From NCBI GenBank assembly GCA_030765055.1, contig JAUKNK010000147.1, forward strand, positions 3,864,001 to 3,928,000: DNA of 64,000 bases, written 5' to 3'. The stretch comes from Mantis religiosa. Lineage: Eukaryota; Arthropoda; Insecta; Mantodea; Mantidae. The notes under the pieces were generated by a model. The model made no database searches, was not told the origin of the DNA, and saw only the letters and a program-made list of their open reading frames with translations. The position numbers and the translations under genes were made by a program. Numbering within the stretch: the first letter of the stretch is position 1; every line of letters starts with the position of its first letter. Of this stretch, positions 45,706 to 56,409 are shown piece after piece.

Positions 45706-46261
45706 TAAATTTCTGCCTTATTTTTTATAGTTTTGAAACCGCTCACTGTCAACATTATTTACGAAATCGAACACATTATTTACGAAAGCGCATGCGGGAG
45801 CGATAAATGGGCGGATGATGCCGGGCGGAGTTAAACAGCATGTCTAAGGAGATAAATATAGCGCGAAGATGAAAATTATTCCAAAAAATAAAGAGATAAA
45901 CGGAATATTCTAGTGACATCCTGATTGTCTTACAGAACATTCGATTTCTTGTTTGTTCCAGAGATATCCAGTAACATGACTCGTAGTATATTTAAGGAAG
46001 CTGCGACTCGTCAGGGGTACAGTTGTAAGAACAACTGAGAACAGGAGTTGTAACAAGAGTTGTTGTAAACAGTGGAAGTTGAGTAGGCTCTTAGTTGTGG
46101 TCAATGACCTTGATAGATTATAATAGTGTATATGACGTAATCCTGCTTTTGTACGTGTATTTCTACTGGAATAAAGAAAATTTTGAACTTCTGCAACTTG
46201 GAATTTTAATTCTATGAACCCACAAAGTAACAATTGGTGTCAGAAGGTGGATCATTCAAAG

Positions 46262-47040
46262 ATGGACATACAATTGGAACAGATTTTGTTGAAGGTGACC
46301 GAATTGACCACCGAAAACAAGGCTGTGAACGAAGCCCTCGTCGCCAAATTTGTAGGTTTAGTTTGCCGGCGTACATCAGTAGTTGGGTGAGCGCGTCGAG
46401 GACTTTACGAGCCGTGTTAACGACCTGGAGGAAAAAGGCCGACAGCAACACCAAGTCACTGGACGTCTTGGTAGAGAACATCGTCGGCAGGAGGATGAAG
46501 GACTTGAAGGCCAACGCGCTGGAACGCTACACACCTGCGCGCGTCACACCTCCTAAATACGACGGCGCAACAACTTTGGAAGTCTTCCACCACCTGTGGA
46601 ATCAGTGTCCAAAAAAACAAGTGGTCATCGGAAGAAGAGGCCACACAGGGACGGGCCGTAGAGCTGTTAAACGCGGTCCAGGCAGCGGCTGCGCCCAAGG
46701 ACATCTGGGAAGCCCTGGAAACCACCGCCTAGTCACAGGTTACGGAAGCAAGATGAAATCAGGGTCACAACAGCCAGGGAAGGTGCTCCTCAGTCGACAT
46801 TCCACCCGAGTTGGTACCTGGAGATGCTGAATACTCATTCGTGAATGGGTTACGAGACACCCAGATACGTCAGTGCCTAATGCTCGGCGACCATATCCAC
46901 GAGGCACTAACGGCAGCATTGAGGAGGGACGCGGCCAAGGTGACGGCTACCCCGAAGACGCAAACAAGATGTGTCCACCACATTGGAGAGCGAAGACCAG
47001 TCGAGGGACGCCGGCACAGACCTAGTGGCCTGTGTTAAGA
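46262..47040 (+). pseudogene. gag remnant
   Basis: The ATG at 46262 is 27 bp after the primer site and reads MDIQLEQILLKVTELTTEN. Shifting frames then give RVNDLEEKGRQQHQVTGRL and, at 46811-46960, YSFVNGLRDTQIRQCL and EALTAALRRDAAKV. The latter is the FxxGLRD and helical region seen before the zinc knuckle in gypsy gag proteins. I could not find an intact zinc knuckle. Capsid role when intact. Confidence 0.75.
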
Positions 47041-47284
47041 TTGTTGAAGGCCGGTACACCTGGAGAGAGACTGCCCACACAAGGTAGATCAGCCGGAAGA
47101 ACGAGTAAGGGCCGGCGAGGCGAGGGGCACGTCGGCACCACCATCACCATCACCTCGAGAGACATTGCGCGCCGTCAGCCGACGGATGGATGACAGCCTC
47201 ATTATGGACGGTTGGGTGAGAGGATAGCCGTGCCGCGTGCTCGTCGAGACCTGCGCTGTCGTGACGTACATCGGACCCGACATA

Positions 47285-47525
47285 GCCCGCCTGGATAGCG
47301 TAGATGGTAGCGTGTATGCCTCACGTTCAAGAGGTCCCGAGTTCGATTCTCGGTCAGAGTGAGTTACCTGGATAAGGTTTTTTTCGGGGTTTTCCCTTAT
47401 CCTTAAATACGAATGTCAGTTATCTCTAAGCTCCAAGGACCCCGGACTCATGTGAGCATAATTTCATAAATTTCATTCATCGTTCGATAAGACTTAACGT
47501 TGGAGGACGTAAATTACAAAAAAAC
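47285..47525 (+). mobile_element. SINE-A copy inside the gypsy element
   Basis: GCCCGCCTGGATAGCGTAGA head, B box GGTCCCGAGTTCGATTC, TTACCTGGATAAGG, CCCTTATCC, AATGTCAGTTATCTCTAAGC and end GGACGTAAATTACAAAAAA. The flanks CCGACAT and CCTGACAT suggest a short target duplication. Confidence 0.9.
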
Positions 47526-47805
47526 ACCTGACATGGCCAAGGGTTTGCCGACGAGGTATCCGTGTCGACCATACTAGCTTTAGACGGAATCGTCCGACAC
47601 CTTGGATGTAGTGAAAGATTCTTTGCTGAAGTTTACCTTGGATCAGAGTGCCGTGCGTCAATAGGTCTTCGTCGCGAAGATAGCTTATCTGGTAATATTG
47701 GGACTGCCCTCTGGAGCCACGTGAAGACTGTCGACGTCGGCAGGAAATTCCGGCATCTTAATGCAGAAGTGATACTTCAGCAACCTTGAGGAGCACCTGG
47801 GAATT

Positions 47806-48165
47806 TGCAACCGTGTAAGATCGGGTACGTCTCCGGACGGGGTTGAGAGAAGCCATTAATATTCCGGCGTACTATCCAGCATAGCTAATAGAAGGTGTAC
47901 TAGATCATCAGGTGTCCCCACCGAGGTCATACCGGTAGCCTTCCCATTTTGGGTTTGGCGCGCGTAAGTAGCGTATCCACTTCCATCCCGTCTTGGGTCC
48001 ACAGGACCAGATGGGGGGGGGCTTGTTAGACTCTAGGTCTGGTCCTATAGAAAGCTCCGCGGGGGCGCCAGGTGCCATTCTGGAACATCTCGGTAGCTCC
48101 CTGGTCGAAAGAGGACCAGGTCCCGGGACTTATGGGTCCTGGACCAATGGGAGTGGAACCACTGG
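47806..48165 (-). repeat. GC-rich repeat G copy inside the gypsy element
   Basis: The reverse complement of the left and middle parts of the copy at 23789-24327. GGTACGTCTCCGGACGGGG, GTACTAGATCA, CCGAGGTCATACCGGTAGCC, GCGTATCCACTTCC and GGTCCTGGACCA appear in inverted order. It interrupts the pol region between the SINE and the RT remnant. Confidence 0.8.
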
Positions 48166-48249
48166 CATTAGCTGTTGCCCTGATGGGGACGTGGTTATGC
48201 CCGCGAGGAGCGAGGTGGTGGTGATGAGATGACTGACTTATGACGCCTG

Positions 48250-48590
48250 CCAGATACACCTGGACGTCATCATCATCATCATCATCGGTAAGACCTTTGA
48301 AGACCATCTCGAAAACCTGAGCAGGGCAGGGACTACAGGTAACCAGCTTGAAGCTGAACGCGAAGAAGGGCAAGCTCTTCTGCAAGGAAGTCAACAATTT
48401 GGGCCACATATTTTCACCAACTGCAGTAGGCACAGAACTGGAGAAGACACAGCCCGTGGGAGATCGGCGTCGGCCGAAAGATATGAGAGAATCGCACAGC
48501 ATCCAGGTGCTATGCAGTTACTACCACCGTTTTATCAATGGGTTGTTTAACATCGCCAGCAATGCAGACGCCATATACGGGAGACCTTGC
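48250..48590 (+). pseudogene. gypsy reverse transcriptase remnant
   Basis: Starts just after the catalytic YxDD position. DVIIIIIIGKTFEDHLENL corresponds to the usual DDVIVxGKTFEEHLENL, with an ATC triplet run expanded in place of part of it. The next frame (48348-48632) reads KLNAKKGKLFCKEVNNLGHI, then a frameshift, then CSYYHRFINGLFNIA, the standard RT thumb sequence. The part 5' of this is missing or buried under repeat G. Confidence 0.88.
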
Positions 48591-49094
48591 CGAGAATTGT
48601 GCGGCCAGTGCATAAGAGTGGATGAGAGGTAGCGGACGCCGGGGATAGTGAAGGCCTGAGGAGGGTGCAGCTTTCGAGGCAAACTTGGTGCCACGCTTGA
48701 GAGAAGTGGAGGCAGGGACAAAACCAACCTGGGAGGACATCGCACAAAGGGGCGCCAAATAAAAGTCGTGCTGTTCCCAATGGGACTCACTGAAGACAAG
48801 AGACGGCGTGCTGTTCCAGGTATCTGAATCGAGAGAGAACATTTGGTACTTCCCCGAAGTAAGCTCCCGGAGGCCTTGGAGGCAATGCACGCAGGTTCTT
48901 CAGGATGCACCCGAACCATCGACAAACTTCCGAGTACGCTAATACTGGCTGAGGCTCCTAGCAGACTCTGAGAGATGGTGCCGTCTTTTCACGTGAGCTC
49001 GGTGACTCGCGCTACCAGAGACTAAGAGACGCGGTCGCATGCAGGAGTACAACGTCGGAGCGCCCTTCAAAAGGACCACCGTCGAAATAGCTTG

Positions 49095-49300
49095 AGGTTC
49101 TCCAGTGTCCGACGGATGCAACATGTACCTGATGGTGGTCGTGTACTAGTTCGCCAAGGGGACGGATGTGTATGCCATCCCGAATCAGGAGGCAAAGACT
49201 GCCTCGTGGAACAAGTGTTCTGCCGATTTGGAGTGCCGATTTGGAGTTCTTGGATCGCCTTGCCCGCGACGCTGGTGCTGTTCGGGACGACCAGCCTTGA
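49095..49300 (+). pseudogene. gypsy integrase remnant
   Basis: The frame through 49107-49250 gives DGCNMYLMVVVY, a stop, FAKGTDVYAIPNQEAKTA, then CRFGV. This is the integrase core around the first catalytic Asp (usually VVVDYFTKW, then AIPNQEAxT, then RFGVP). The Asp reads Val-Tyr here. It runs directly into the right LTR, so the C-terminal part is lost. Confidence 0.85.
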
Positions 49301-49696
49301 GGAGGGAGCAGTGTAGTGACCATAATATTTACGAAATTGCGCGCGGGATCGCTAAGCAGATAAACATAGCGCGGAGATATAATGCATGCCAAACAAATAA
49401 AGAGATAAACGGAATATTCTAATGACATCCCGATTGTTTTACAGAGCATTCCATTTCTTGTCTGTTCTGCGGCTTGCCAGGGGACAATTGTAAAGACAAA
49501 CGTGAACAGGAATTGTAACAAGAGTTGTAGTAAACAGTGGAAGTTGAGTAGCTCTTTGTTTTGGTGAATGACTTTGTTAGATTATGATAGTGTATGTGAC
49601 GTCATCATGCTACTGTAAATATATTTCTACGGAAATAAAGAACGTTTCGAATTTCTGCAGCTTTGACTTTTAATTCTACCAAACCACAAAGTCACA

Positions 49697-50324
49697 ATAT
49701 TAATACATACATAATTACGGACATAAGAGATATATAACTTCTAAACTCAGCTGCTGCAGAGGTGGTATGCATAAAGAAAAGAACTATAATGATTATGTTG
49801 TGTTTATCGGAGTATTTTTCTACCCTCTGTTTGTCTGTTTCTGATCTGGTTCTGTGTAAGTTACATGCAGGCCTCTGGTTTCTGAAGTCGCGATTACAAA
49901 CCCGGCGGAGGAACATGGAGTTTATTGGGTGTAAAATAACTTTAATACATGATTTATTTTCGGAAGATCTGCCAGGTAATTGCTCATTCGCTATCCAAAC
50001 CTTCAACGAGGTATTCTGTCGCCATCTTCAGCGAACTGGATGTGAGCTTGACGCATCCAGGAATTATAACTATACAGAAGGACTTAGACAACGCCTGGCT
50101 CGCTGCTTACATCCAGATCCTGAATGGCGGTGACAGAGTGCGTCGTCGAAATCTCGGACAGCGATTTAGCACTTACCTGGCTGTTCTCCCGAGAAGAAAT
50201 CATTCATAATCAACGCCGAGAGAGCTTCCAGTCTCTGATCATTAATACAGTTTGATTCCTATGAGATCTCAGTCTGATGGGCCTTGGAACATTGATGGGC
50301 GGGGGCTGTGATCTGCATGTACCC
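49697..50324 (+). repeat. block B continuation
   Basis: Matches 42462-42800 (see that entry). Contains a further tRNA-like trace at about 49850-49915 (TTACATGCAGGCCTCTGG, then GATTACAAACCC). The frames at 49762-50209 are within this repeat and lack a motif. Confidence 0.65.
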
Positions 50325-51419
50325 TGTAACTGATTTAATGGTGGTGATCACAGGTTACCACCGCTCCACGTTGTGCACCAGTTTGAAGCAAATATTATAG
50401 TGAGCAATGAGGTTTCTCTCAGGGTATGCGTGGAAGGGTGTGAGAAGGAAATTTGACAACACTGGAATGCCCGTCTCCAAATTATTCATTCACTGCTTCT
50501 TATTTCAAACCTCGAAATGGAAGCTGCCGACCGACTATTACCAATCACGGTTTATAGTGACGGAATGCTAATTATATTTCTCGATAAATTTCGATGACCT
50601 GACAAATATTCAAGACCGAACAAGTTGACCGCTCTAATAGGCTTCACGTCTGACTCTTCCCTTTTATCGGCTGCACGCCGAAGACTTTATAATGATTTTC
50701 TAGCCGTGACACGTCTCCATCGGCGAAACGCCGAAGAGTGTTTCCTGACCACCACTGCGTGTGTGTATTTATATATAACTTTCACTCTCCAAATTCCTTT
50801 TTAAACAAAGTCCTTTTGTGGCTGTTTTGGTCGCCATTGTAAACCATCCGAAGAATACCCTATTCATGTACGTCAAGTGACAATTCCTTTAGAAAGCTTC
50901 TAAGGACACTGTTCCTTTCATTCATGGCAATGTTATAAACAGTTTCCCCAACTAAACTGGCCTTGGTCGTCACAAAGACCAACATTCCTTCGACGTCTAT
51001 CATTATTCATTGCTTCTGGCAACCCATAATTTCGGTATCAAATGCCCCCATAGATATTACTTTATTATCCCATAATGAAATAATGTGTATGTCTTGCCCG
51101 AATATAACGCAAATTATTAGACGTTTGCCAGCAACTTCCAATTCGTTTTACAATTTCTTTTCACAACATTAATCTTTTTACATGACATTTCCTAAAAATT
51201 ATTCACATGGTTACATAACAACAGTTCATTTAAATTTTACTAACATTCTGTTCTGCAATTTTCAACTTTTAAATATTACTCGGAAAATATTTCAATCTAC
51301 CTCATCTCTCTGTTTCTCCATCGGATCTACTTAAAATTAATTCATATTGTTGTTACACTTGAAACAATTCCTACATATACACTCCCATGTTTAAATCAAT
51401 GGTACATTAATAATATTAT

Positions 51420-51600
51420 ATTTGTATACAACATTTCTGAGTTCTTCTTCTTGATTCTATATAAATATTCTTTTCAAAAGTCTTTCATTGTTCTGATATT
51501 TTTTTTAACTGGTTAATTTTTTTATACATTTCCGAATACTTCTTCATGATTCTATATAAATATTATTTTCAAAAGTCTTTAAGTGTTCTGATTTTCATTA
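51420..51600. repeat. two-copy tandem repeat of about 105 bp
   Basis: TTCTTCTTGATTCTATATAAATATTCTTTTCAAAAGTCTTT-like sequence occurs twice (about 51440 and 51537) inside the LTR element. Confidence 0.75.
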
Positions 51601-51639
51601 CTAAATATTTTTTTCACTTGTTTAGTTTTAAGTTTCACT

Positions 51640-51752
51640 GCACTGTCACAACACTGTTTACACTTAGCCTATACATTTTACACAACACTGTTTACACTTA
51701 GCCTATACATTTTACACTACACTGTTTATACTTAGCATACATTTTACAAGTT
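51640..51752. repeat. three-copy tandem repeat of about 36 bp
   Basis: CACTGTTTACACTTAGCCTA, then TACATTTTACA, repeated three times with small changes. It lies 3' of the coiled-coil frame with respect to its strand. Confidence 0.88.
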
Positions 51753-51795
51753 TGTTTCTTCTCCTTTTACAATTTGTATGGCAATTTTAAATACT

Positions 51796-52818
51796 TTAGC
51801 CTAAGTTCCTACCATTTACAAGAAAATTCATCATTCCACAACGTACTTCGAAATACAAGAGAATTTTGCGGACTTTTCCATGTACAAAGGACTTATTTAT
51901 TGTACATCCCCTTGATTTTTCCACATTTAGCTTAGATATTGGACATCGATCTTTTTCCCTATCTTTCTTAGGCATATTCTGATGGAACTGTGCCCCTTGC
52001 CCGAAATATTTTAATATTTCTGTTTCGTTTATCAGTGGATTTTGAATGTTTTTTAATGTTTCTCTCAACGCCGTGATATCTATTGTTTCCTCAGTAATTT
52101 CATTTGTGTTTTTCTCCAGGTTCCTCGTCTGTTTTCTATTTTCCCATTCTGATACTTCTAATCTACTCCTAGTTTCTTCTAACTCTTTATCTAATTTCTG
52201 TACTATTTCCTCTCCAAGTTTTCGGTTTTCACTATCTAACCTTTCATAAGTTAGTTTCATAAATTCATCTTCAGCATTCTCCGTCTCCTCACTAACATCT
52301 TTCCCTATATTGTCTGTTACCTGCTCAACTTCATCTCTTACGTTCTCTACTTCCTGACTAACTTTCCCGAAATTTTCTAAAGCATGATGCTGATTGTCTA
52401 ACTTCTTTCCTAGTTCTTTTTCTCCTACCTCCAACTTCTCAACACTGTCATATATCTTTTCTCCTATCTGCTGAAACGTTTGATTGCTACTGTCTATTTC
52501 CCCACTCAAACTTTGATGATTATTACCTATCTTTTCACTTAAACTTTGATTCCCATCATCTATCACTTTACTTAAACCTTGATGCATATCATCTAACTCG
52601 TTATTTAAACTTTCGCGGTCCTTCCTCAACTCTTGCATAAAACTTTCATGGTCTTTTCTTAAATTTTCATTGTCTTTTCGTAAACTTTCGAACATTTTCA
52701 TGACTTCCCGTAGCATACTTATTCTCATTTCTACATTATTTGTTACAGTTCTGCCACACTCTGCTACTTCAACTACTCCCTGCCTACTGTTATTACCATA
52801 AACCTCTCGAACTTCCAT
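51796..52818 (-). CDS. coiled-coil protein of a non-autonomous LTR element
   Basis: 340 codons, uninterrupted, starting MEVREVYGNN. Residues about 30-250 are strongly charged and helical, with heptad-like spacing (SLRKDNENLRKDHESF, then LSEKIGNNHQSLSGEI). A repeated HQSLS-EI unit of about 14-17 residues recurs at roughly residues 75-115. The C-terminus (KKDREKDRCPISKLN) is basic, then less regular. There is no zinc knuckle, RT or membrane segment. The position between two LTRs and the sense relative to the purine tract suggest a gag-like structural protein. I cannot exclude a captured host coiled-coil. An intact frame in a decayed neighbourhood is notable. Confidence 0.75.
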   Translation of the reverse strand: MEVREVYGNNSRQGVVEVAECGRTVTNNVEMRISMLREVMKMFESLRKDNENLRKDHESFMQELRKDRESLNNELDDMHQGLSKVIDDGNQSLSEKIGNNHQSLSGEIDSSNQTFQQIGEKIYDSVEKLEVGEKELGKKLDNQHHALENFGKVSQEVENVRDEVEQVTDNIGKDVSEETENAEDEFMKLTYERLDSENRKLGEEIVQKLDKELEETRSRLEVSEWENRKQTRNLEKNTNEITEETIDITALRETLKNIQNPLINETEILKYFGQGAQFHQNMPKKDREKDRCPISKLNVEKSRGCTINKSFVHGKVRKILLYFEVRCGMMNFLVNGRNLG

Positions 52819-52974
52819 GTTTTCTACAAATTTTACTTAAAATCTTGTTTTTCACTCCGCAAATAAATTCACTATAGTCTAGTATATAATTTATCACTTT
52901 GTACCTTTGATTGTTTTTACTGGCTCCTGATGATGTCACTGATGACGATGCCGGCCTCCTTTCTTCTTTACAGT

Positions 52975-53245
52975 CGAACTGTTTACGAATTTCTTGATGG
53001 GTCGACCGTCCTCCTGTCGAACCACCTTCACCTGTTGAACCTCGCTGTCGGGTTGAAACTCCTTTTAGGTTGAACCCCCTTCTAGGTTGAATCTGCTTCT
53101 CTTGTTGAACCTCGTCGTCGGGTTGAAACTCCTTCTCCTATCGTGCTGAACCTCCTCCTCGTATCGAGCTGAACCTCCTCCTCAGGTTGACCCTTCTTCT
53201 CCTATTGTGCTGAACCTCCTCCTCGTAACGAGCTCCACGTTAGCA
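52975..53245 (-). repeat. degenerate GGTTGAAC-type tandem repeats in leader
   Basis: On the plus strand, variants of GTTGAACC(T/C)C and GCTGAACCTCCTCCTCGTA recur roughly every 15-45 bp. This is upstream of the coiled-coil frame, between the 5' LTR (on the minus strand) and its ATG. One reading frame gives EEVQ-like runs, so part may be former coding sequence. Confidence 0.7.
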
Positions 53246-53835
53246 CGCTAATTTGAAACTGATTTTAATGGAGGCGATCAAATATCTAATGATTGGCGAA
53301 CGAGGGTTACCACAATTGATCACTGTTCACGGAGACTGACGGCAGAATGTTTATTGTTCGGTAAACTTTATTTGTTCCTCTCGTATATATGAACGGACAA
53401 TTATGAAACACCGAACAAGTTGACCGCTCTAATAGGCTTCACGTCTGACTCTTCCCTTTTATCGGCTGCACACCGAAGACTTTATAATGATTTTCTAGCC
53501 GTGACACGTCTCCATCGGCGAAACGCCGAAGAGTGTTTCCTGACCACCACTGCGTGTGTGTATTTATATATAACTTTCACTCTCCAAATTCCTTTTTAAA
53601 TAAAGTCCTTTTGTGGCTGTTTTGGTCGCCATTGTAAACGATCCGAAGAATACCCAATTCATGTACGTCAAGTGACAATTCCTTTAGAAACCTTCTAAGG
53701 ACACTGTTCCTTTCATTCATGGCATTGTTATAAACAGTTTCCCCAACTAAACTGGCCTTGGTCGTCACAAAGACCAACATTCCTTTGACGTCTATCATTA
53801 TTCATTGCTTCTAGCAACCCATAATTTCGGTATCA

Positions 53836-53990
53836 ACCCTTATCTTGAGGCTGGTGTCTTGTTTTAAGTGGCCGCCTCATATCTTATTTGTTCCTCTATT
53901 TCTAAATGCGCTGCATCCTCCGCTCTTGAAAAATCTGTAGAAACATATTTGCCGTCCTGTCCCAAGTGAATTAATATTTGCTGCTATCTT
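53836..53990 (+). repeat. end of block B
   Basis: Continues the match to 42817-42965 after the LTR element: GAGGCTGGT, TTAAGTGGCCGCCTCAT, GCATCCTCC and CCGTCCTGTCCCAAGTGAAT. Confidence 0.75.
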
Positions 53991-53994
53991 TCTT

Positions 53995-54587
53995 TCTAGA
54001 GGTATTCTGCTTTAATTTTCTTAATGAGGCTGCATCATTGTTGCCAATCCTGTGATGAAAGATGAAAAATTTATCTTTAGTCAGCTTAATTATGCGCCAT
54101 TCCGAACGTAACATTTTTGTCTGCCACCGAATATATGTTCGGTATCAAAAATAAGTTCTATGGGGATCAGTTCAGAACGATAAGGAGGTAGACGTAAGAT
54201 ATTGTGATTGTATTGTTGGAGAAGACTATTTTGTGGGTACTTTAAAGGAGTAATTAAACTGTAGACATGGAGATGGAGAACGCTAGAAGAGTCAACCCTT
54301 GGACCTTTTCTGTTGGAAGGTTTTGCATAGTCTAGTCTGTCAGTATATCTTTTCTGGATATTCTAACTTAGCATACATCTTCCCTAAAATTGCTCTTTTT
54401 CTCAGTTTGTATTATTATTCACTGATCGTCCGATGATCTGCTGTTTCTTTGAAGCTGTTTATGGAGACCTTATGCGCGTTATCTTGTGGGGCATGGAAAA
54501 AGAAATAAACCTGCAACGATGCCACATTCATAAATTAAACCGGTCCATGAATGGGCGAAGTAGGGTTTTGTGTAACTAAGATATCTA
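53995..54587. other. spacer, no gene seen
   Basis: No recognised feature. Confidence 0.4.
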
Positions 54588-55855
54588 CGAGGGCTGTTCA
54601 ATAAAGAATGATCATAATTTTTTACGGTCATAAATTTTCGCACTGAAATTCAATCTTATTAAATTCTGTTAGCTTAATGTGAAACAAACAACCCGTAGTA
54701 GTTCATTGTTGTTTCTCCTGTTTTCCACCTATGAGAACCAGGCAAATTCAGACATGTTCAGTGTCAAATACAGCTAAAATGGAGGTTACACCCGAGGAAC
54801 ATTATGCGGCTTTGAAATTCCGTTTGCGTCTTCACAGTCCTTCATTTGAGAACTTTTTAGAGTCTGTTTTTCCCTACAGCACAGCTGGGAGGTGGTGTAA
54901 AATGTTTAAAGAAGGAATACAATAAATTTCAAAGTAAGGTTAACCGGGTGCTATAGTTTCTGCTCCTACGGAAGAGAACATCAACACTGCGCTGCCTTTG
55001 TGAAGGAGGATCGACGAACTACCTTAATATTACTTTCTGAAATGCCGAACATTTCAGTGGGTGCAACCCGCACGTTGGTGACAGAAACATTACACATGAG
55101 ACGTGTTTGTGCGCGATGGGTACCAATACTGCTGATTCCTAAAAGAAGGACATTCGCATGCAGGTCTGCGTCAGTTAATGTTGATGTTAGTGGAAGATCC
55201 GGAGTATATATAAAACGGAATTTCTGCTGATGAAACTTGGTTACATCATTGTGATCCTGAGAGCAAAGCTCAGTGTAGAAATATTCTTTTTCACCAACAC
55301 CATAAAAAGCAACATTGTTGCTTCTGCTGGGGAAGTTATAGCCATCTCGTCCTTTGATATTCATGGAATGGGGCGTGTTGTACCTGAACACACATCAGTA
55401 ACTGGAAAATGCGACAGGAATGTCCTGAAAACATTTCAAGTACATATCAGGGGCAAAATACAACATTTCCATGAGGCAAGCTAGTTGATGCACCACGACA
55501 GTGTGCGACCGCATTTTGCCAATGTTGTTGCGGAATATCTCACAAAATCAACGTGAATTGCCTCCCTAACCCTCCATATAGTCTGGATTTAACCCTATGG
55601 GACTTTTCTATTCCCTAACTTGAAGAAACGCCTTAGTGGGAGGCATTATCCATTATCAGAAGCCGTTGTGAGGGCTGCGGAAGCTTTTTTGAAGTATCTC
55701 TAAAAAAAGCCAGCAATTCCTTGAAGGCTGGCAGAAACGCTGGGCCATGGGCACCGCATTCCGGGGAGACCAGTTTGAGAAGGACCATCAGAATTATGAC
55801 GATAAGTAAAGGTACGTTGTAAAAAATTGTTATCATTCTTGTTTAACAGCCCTTG
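54588..55855 (+). mobile_element. mariner transposon, copy D
   Basis: 1.27 kb with ends CGAGGGCTGTTCAATAAAG and GTTTAACAGCCCTTG and TA on both sides. Collinear with copies A and C. It has many small deletions and is the most decayed coding copy. Confidence 0.92.
54779..55809 (+). pseudogene. mariner transposase, broken (copy D)
   Basis: The start ATG at 54779 is kept (MEVTPEEHYAALKF), unlike copies A-C, so it shows where the family's protein begins. RRWFKMFKEG appears as GRWCKMFKEGIQ, followed at once by a stop. Downstream pieces retain ADETWLHH-like sequence near 55225 and the C-terminal KKRL-GRHYPL-like stretch near 55630 in shifting frames. HHDNARPH reads HHDSVRPH. Confidence 0.9.
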
Positions 55856-55859
55856 TAAA

Positions 55860-56405
55860 AGGACAGATATGGAGATTGCAGCGACCGGTCGATAGGTCTT
55901 AGCTCGGAAAGGGTGGTTACACCGTGGGTTTATTTAGCATGTTACCAATCTGTACAAGTATACCAGTTCTACAAATGTATTCCTAATTGAAGGTTAGTTA
56001 TGAAGGCATTCTCAGGGCATTTAAGGTACATTTTACTTTTATCATAAAAATATCTTAAACTTGTGGTATTTTAACGAAGGTAATTAGTCATTGAGGACAA
56101 AATTTGTCGCAAAATTTTCATTAAAGTTCATTTTGGTGTGGGGAATTCTTAGAGAATGTTCACATTGCATCTTTGGAAGATGTTACTCTGAAATACGAAA
56201 TTTCGTGTTTAACCGATTTTTGTTTTTGAGTTACACTGATAACACACCTACGTTGTTTCCAAAGCTGTGTTTTGTTTTATTTGATGTGTCTTTCTTGGTA
56301 TCGAAATTTAAATAGAATGCAATACCTTCCTCTACTTATTATGCATGATAAAGGGGAACATGTGCTTTACAAACACTACGACCTACTACCCGAAAAAGTG
56401 ACCAG
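55860..56405. other. spacer, no gene seen
   Basis: AT-rich sequence leading into the satellite. The frame at 56091-56315 has no motif. Confidence 0.4.
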
Positions 56406-56409
56406 ACGC

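Larger units (their letters stand above)
44335..45745 (+). repeat. tandem units of about 0.7 kb, block B
   Basis: Collinear with block A (40790-42390). Shared blocks include AAACTGTATAA-ACATGCCA, GGTTTCAAACCCGGTTGAAGA, CTTGACATGG and ATTAAGTTGCC. tRNA-like genes occur at 44225, 44937 and 45636, 712 and 699 bp apart. The next part of the block resumes after the gypsy element at 49697. Confidence 0.8.
45747..49696 (+). mobile_element. decayed Ty3/gypsy-type LTR retrotransposon
   Basis: The left LTR is about 45747-46232 and the right LTR 49312-49696. They share TTTACGAAA, AATAAAGAGATAAACGGAAT, AACAAGAGTTGT, AAACAGTGGAAGTTGAGTAG and the CACAAAGT-ACA end. The primer site TGGTGTCAGAAG at 46235 matches the complement of the tRNA-Leu 3' end. 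Remains of gag, RT and integrase are in the expected order. A SINE-A (47285) and repeat G (47806) have landed inside. Left LTR start is uncertain by about 20 bp, because ATTATTTACGAAA occurs twice and no clean duplication brackets the element. It is inserted in the tandem tRNA-like block. Confidence 0.85.
50325..53835 (-). mobile_element. LTR element lacking pol, minus orientation
   Basis: A 3.5-kb element flanked by ACCC on both sides (50321-50324 and 53836-53839). The two LTRs are 50325-51040 and 53254-53835. They start TGTAACTGATTTAATGG and TGAAACTGATTTTAATGG, both end GGTATCA, and their inner about 425 bp are nearly identical. On the minus strand a purine-rich tract (ATGGGGGCATT) abuts the left LTR, which fits that LTR being the 3' one. 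The 2.2-kb interior has a single long frame on the minus strand and no RT, protease or integrase motif. It is probably non-autonomous. Confidence 0.86.

Noticed and set aside
48026..48925. Long minus-strand frames across the gypsy pol remnant
   Set aside because: They lie opposite recognisable RT remains and GC-rich repeat G; composition explains the open length.
49762..50209. Overlapping plus-strand frames of 86-123 codons
   Set aside because: They lie inside the duplicated tRNA-like block, are not conserved in the copy at 42.5 kb and show no motif.
52925..52990. CTGATGA sequences that could start another hammerhead
   Set aside because: No paired stem followed by GAAA, and no matching outer stem.
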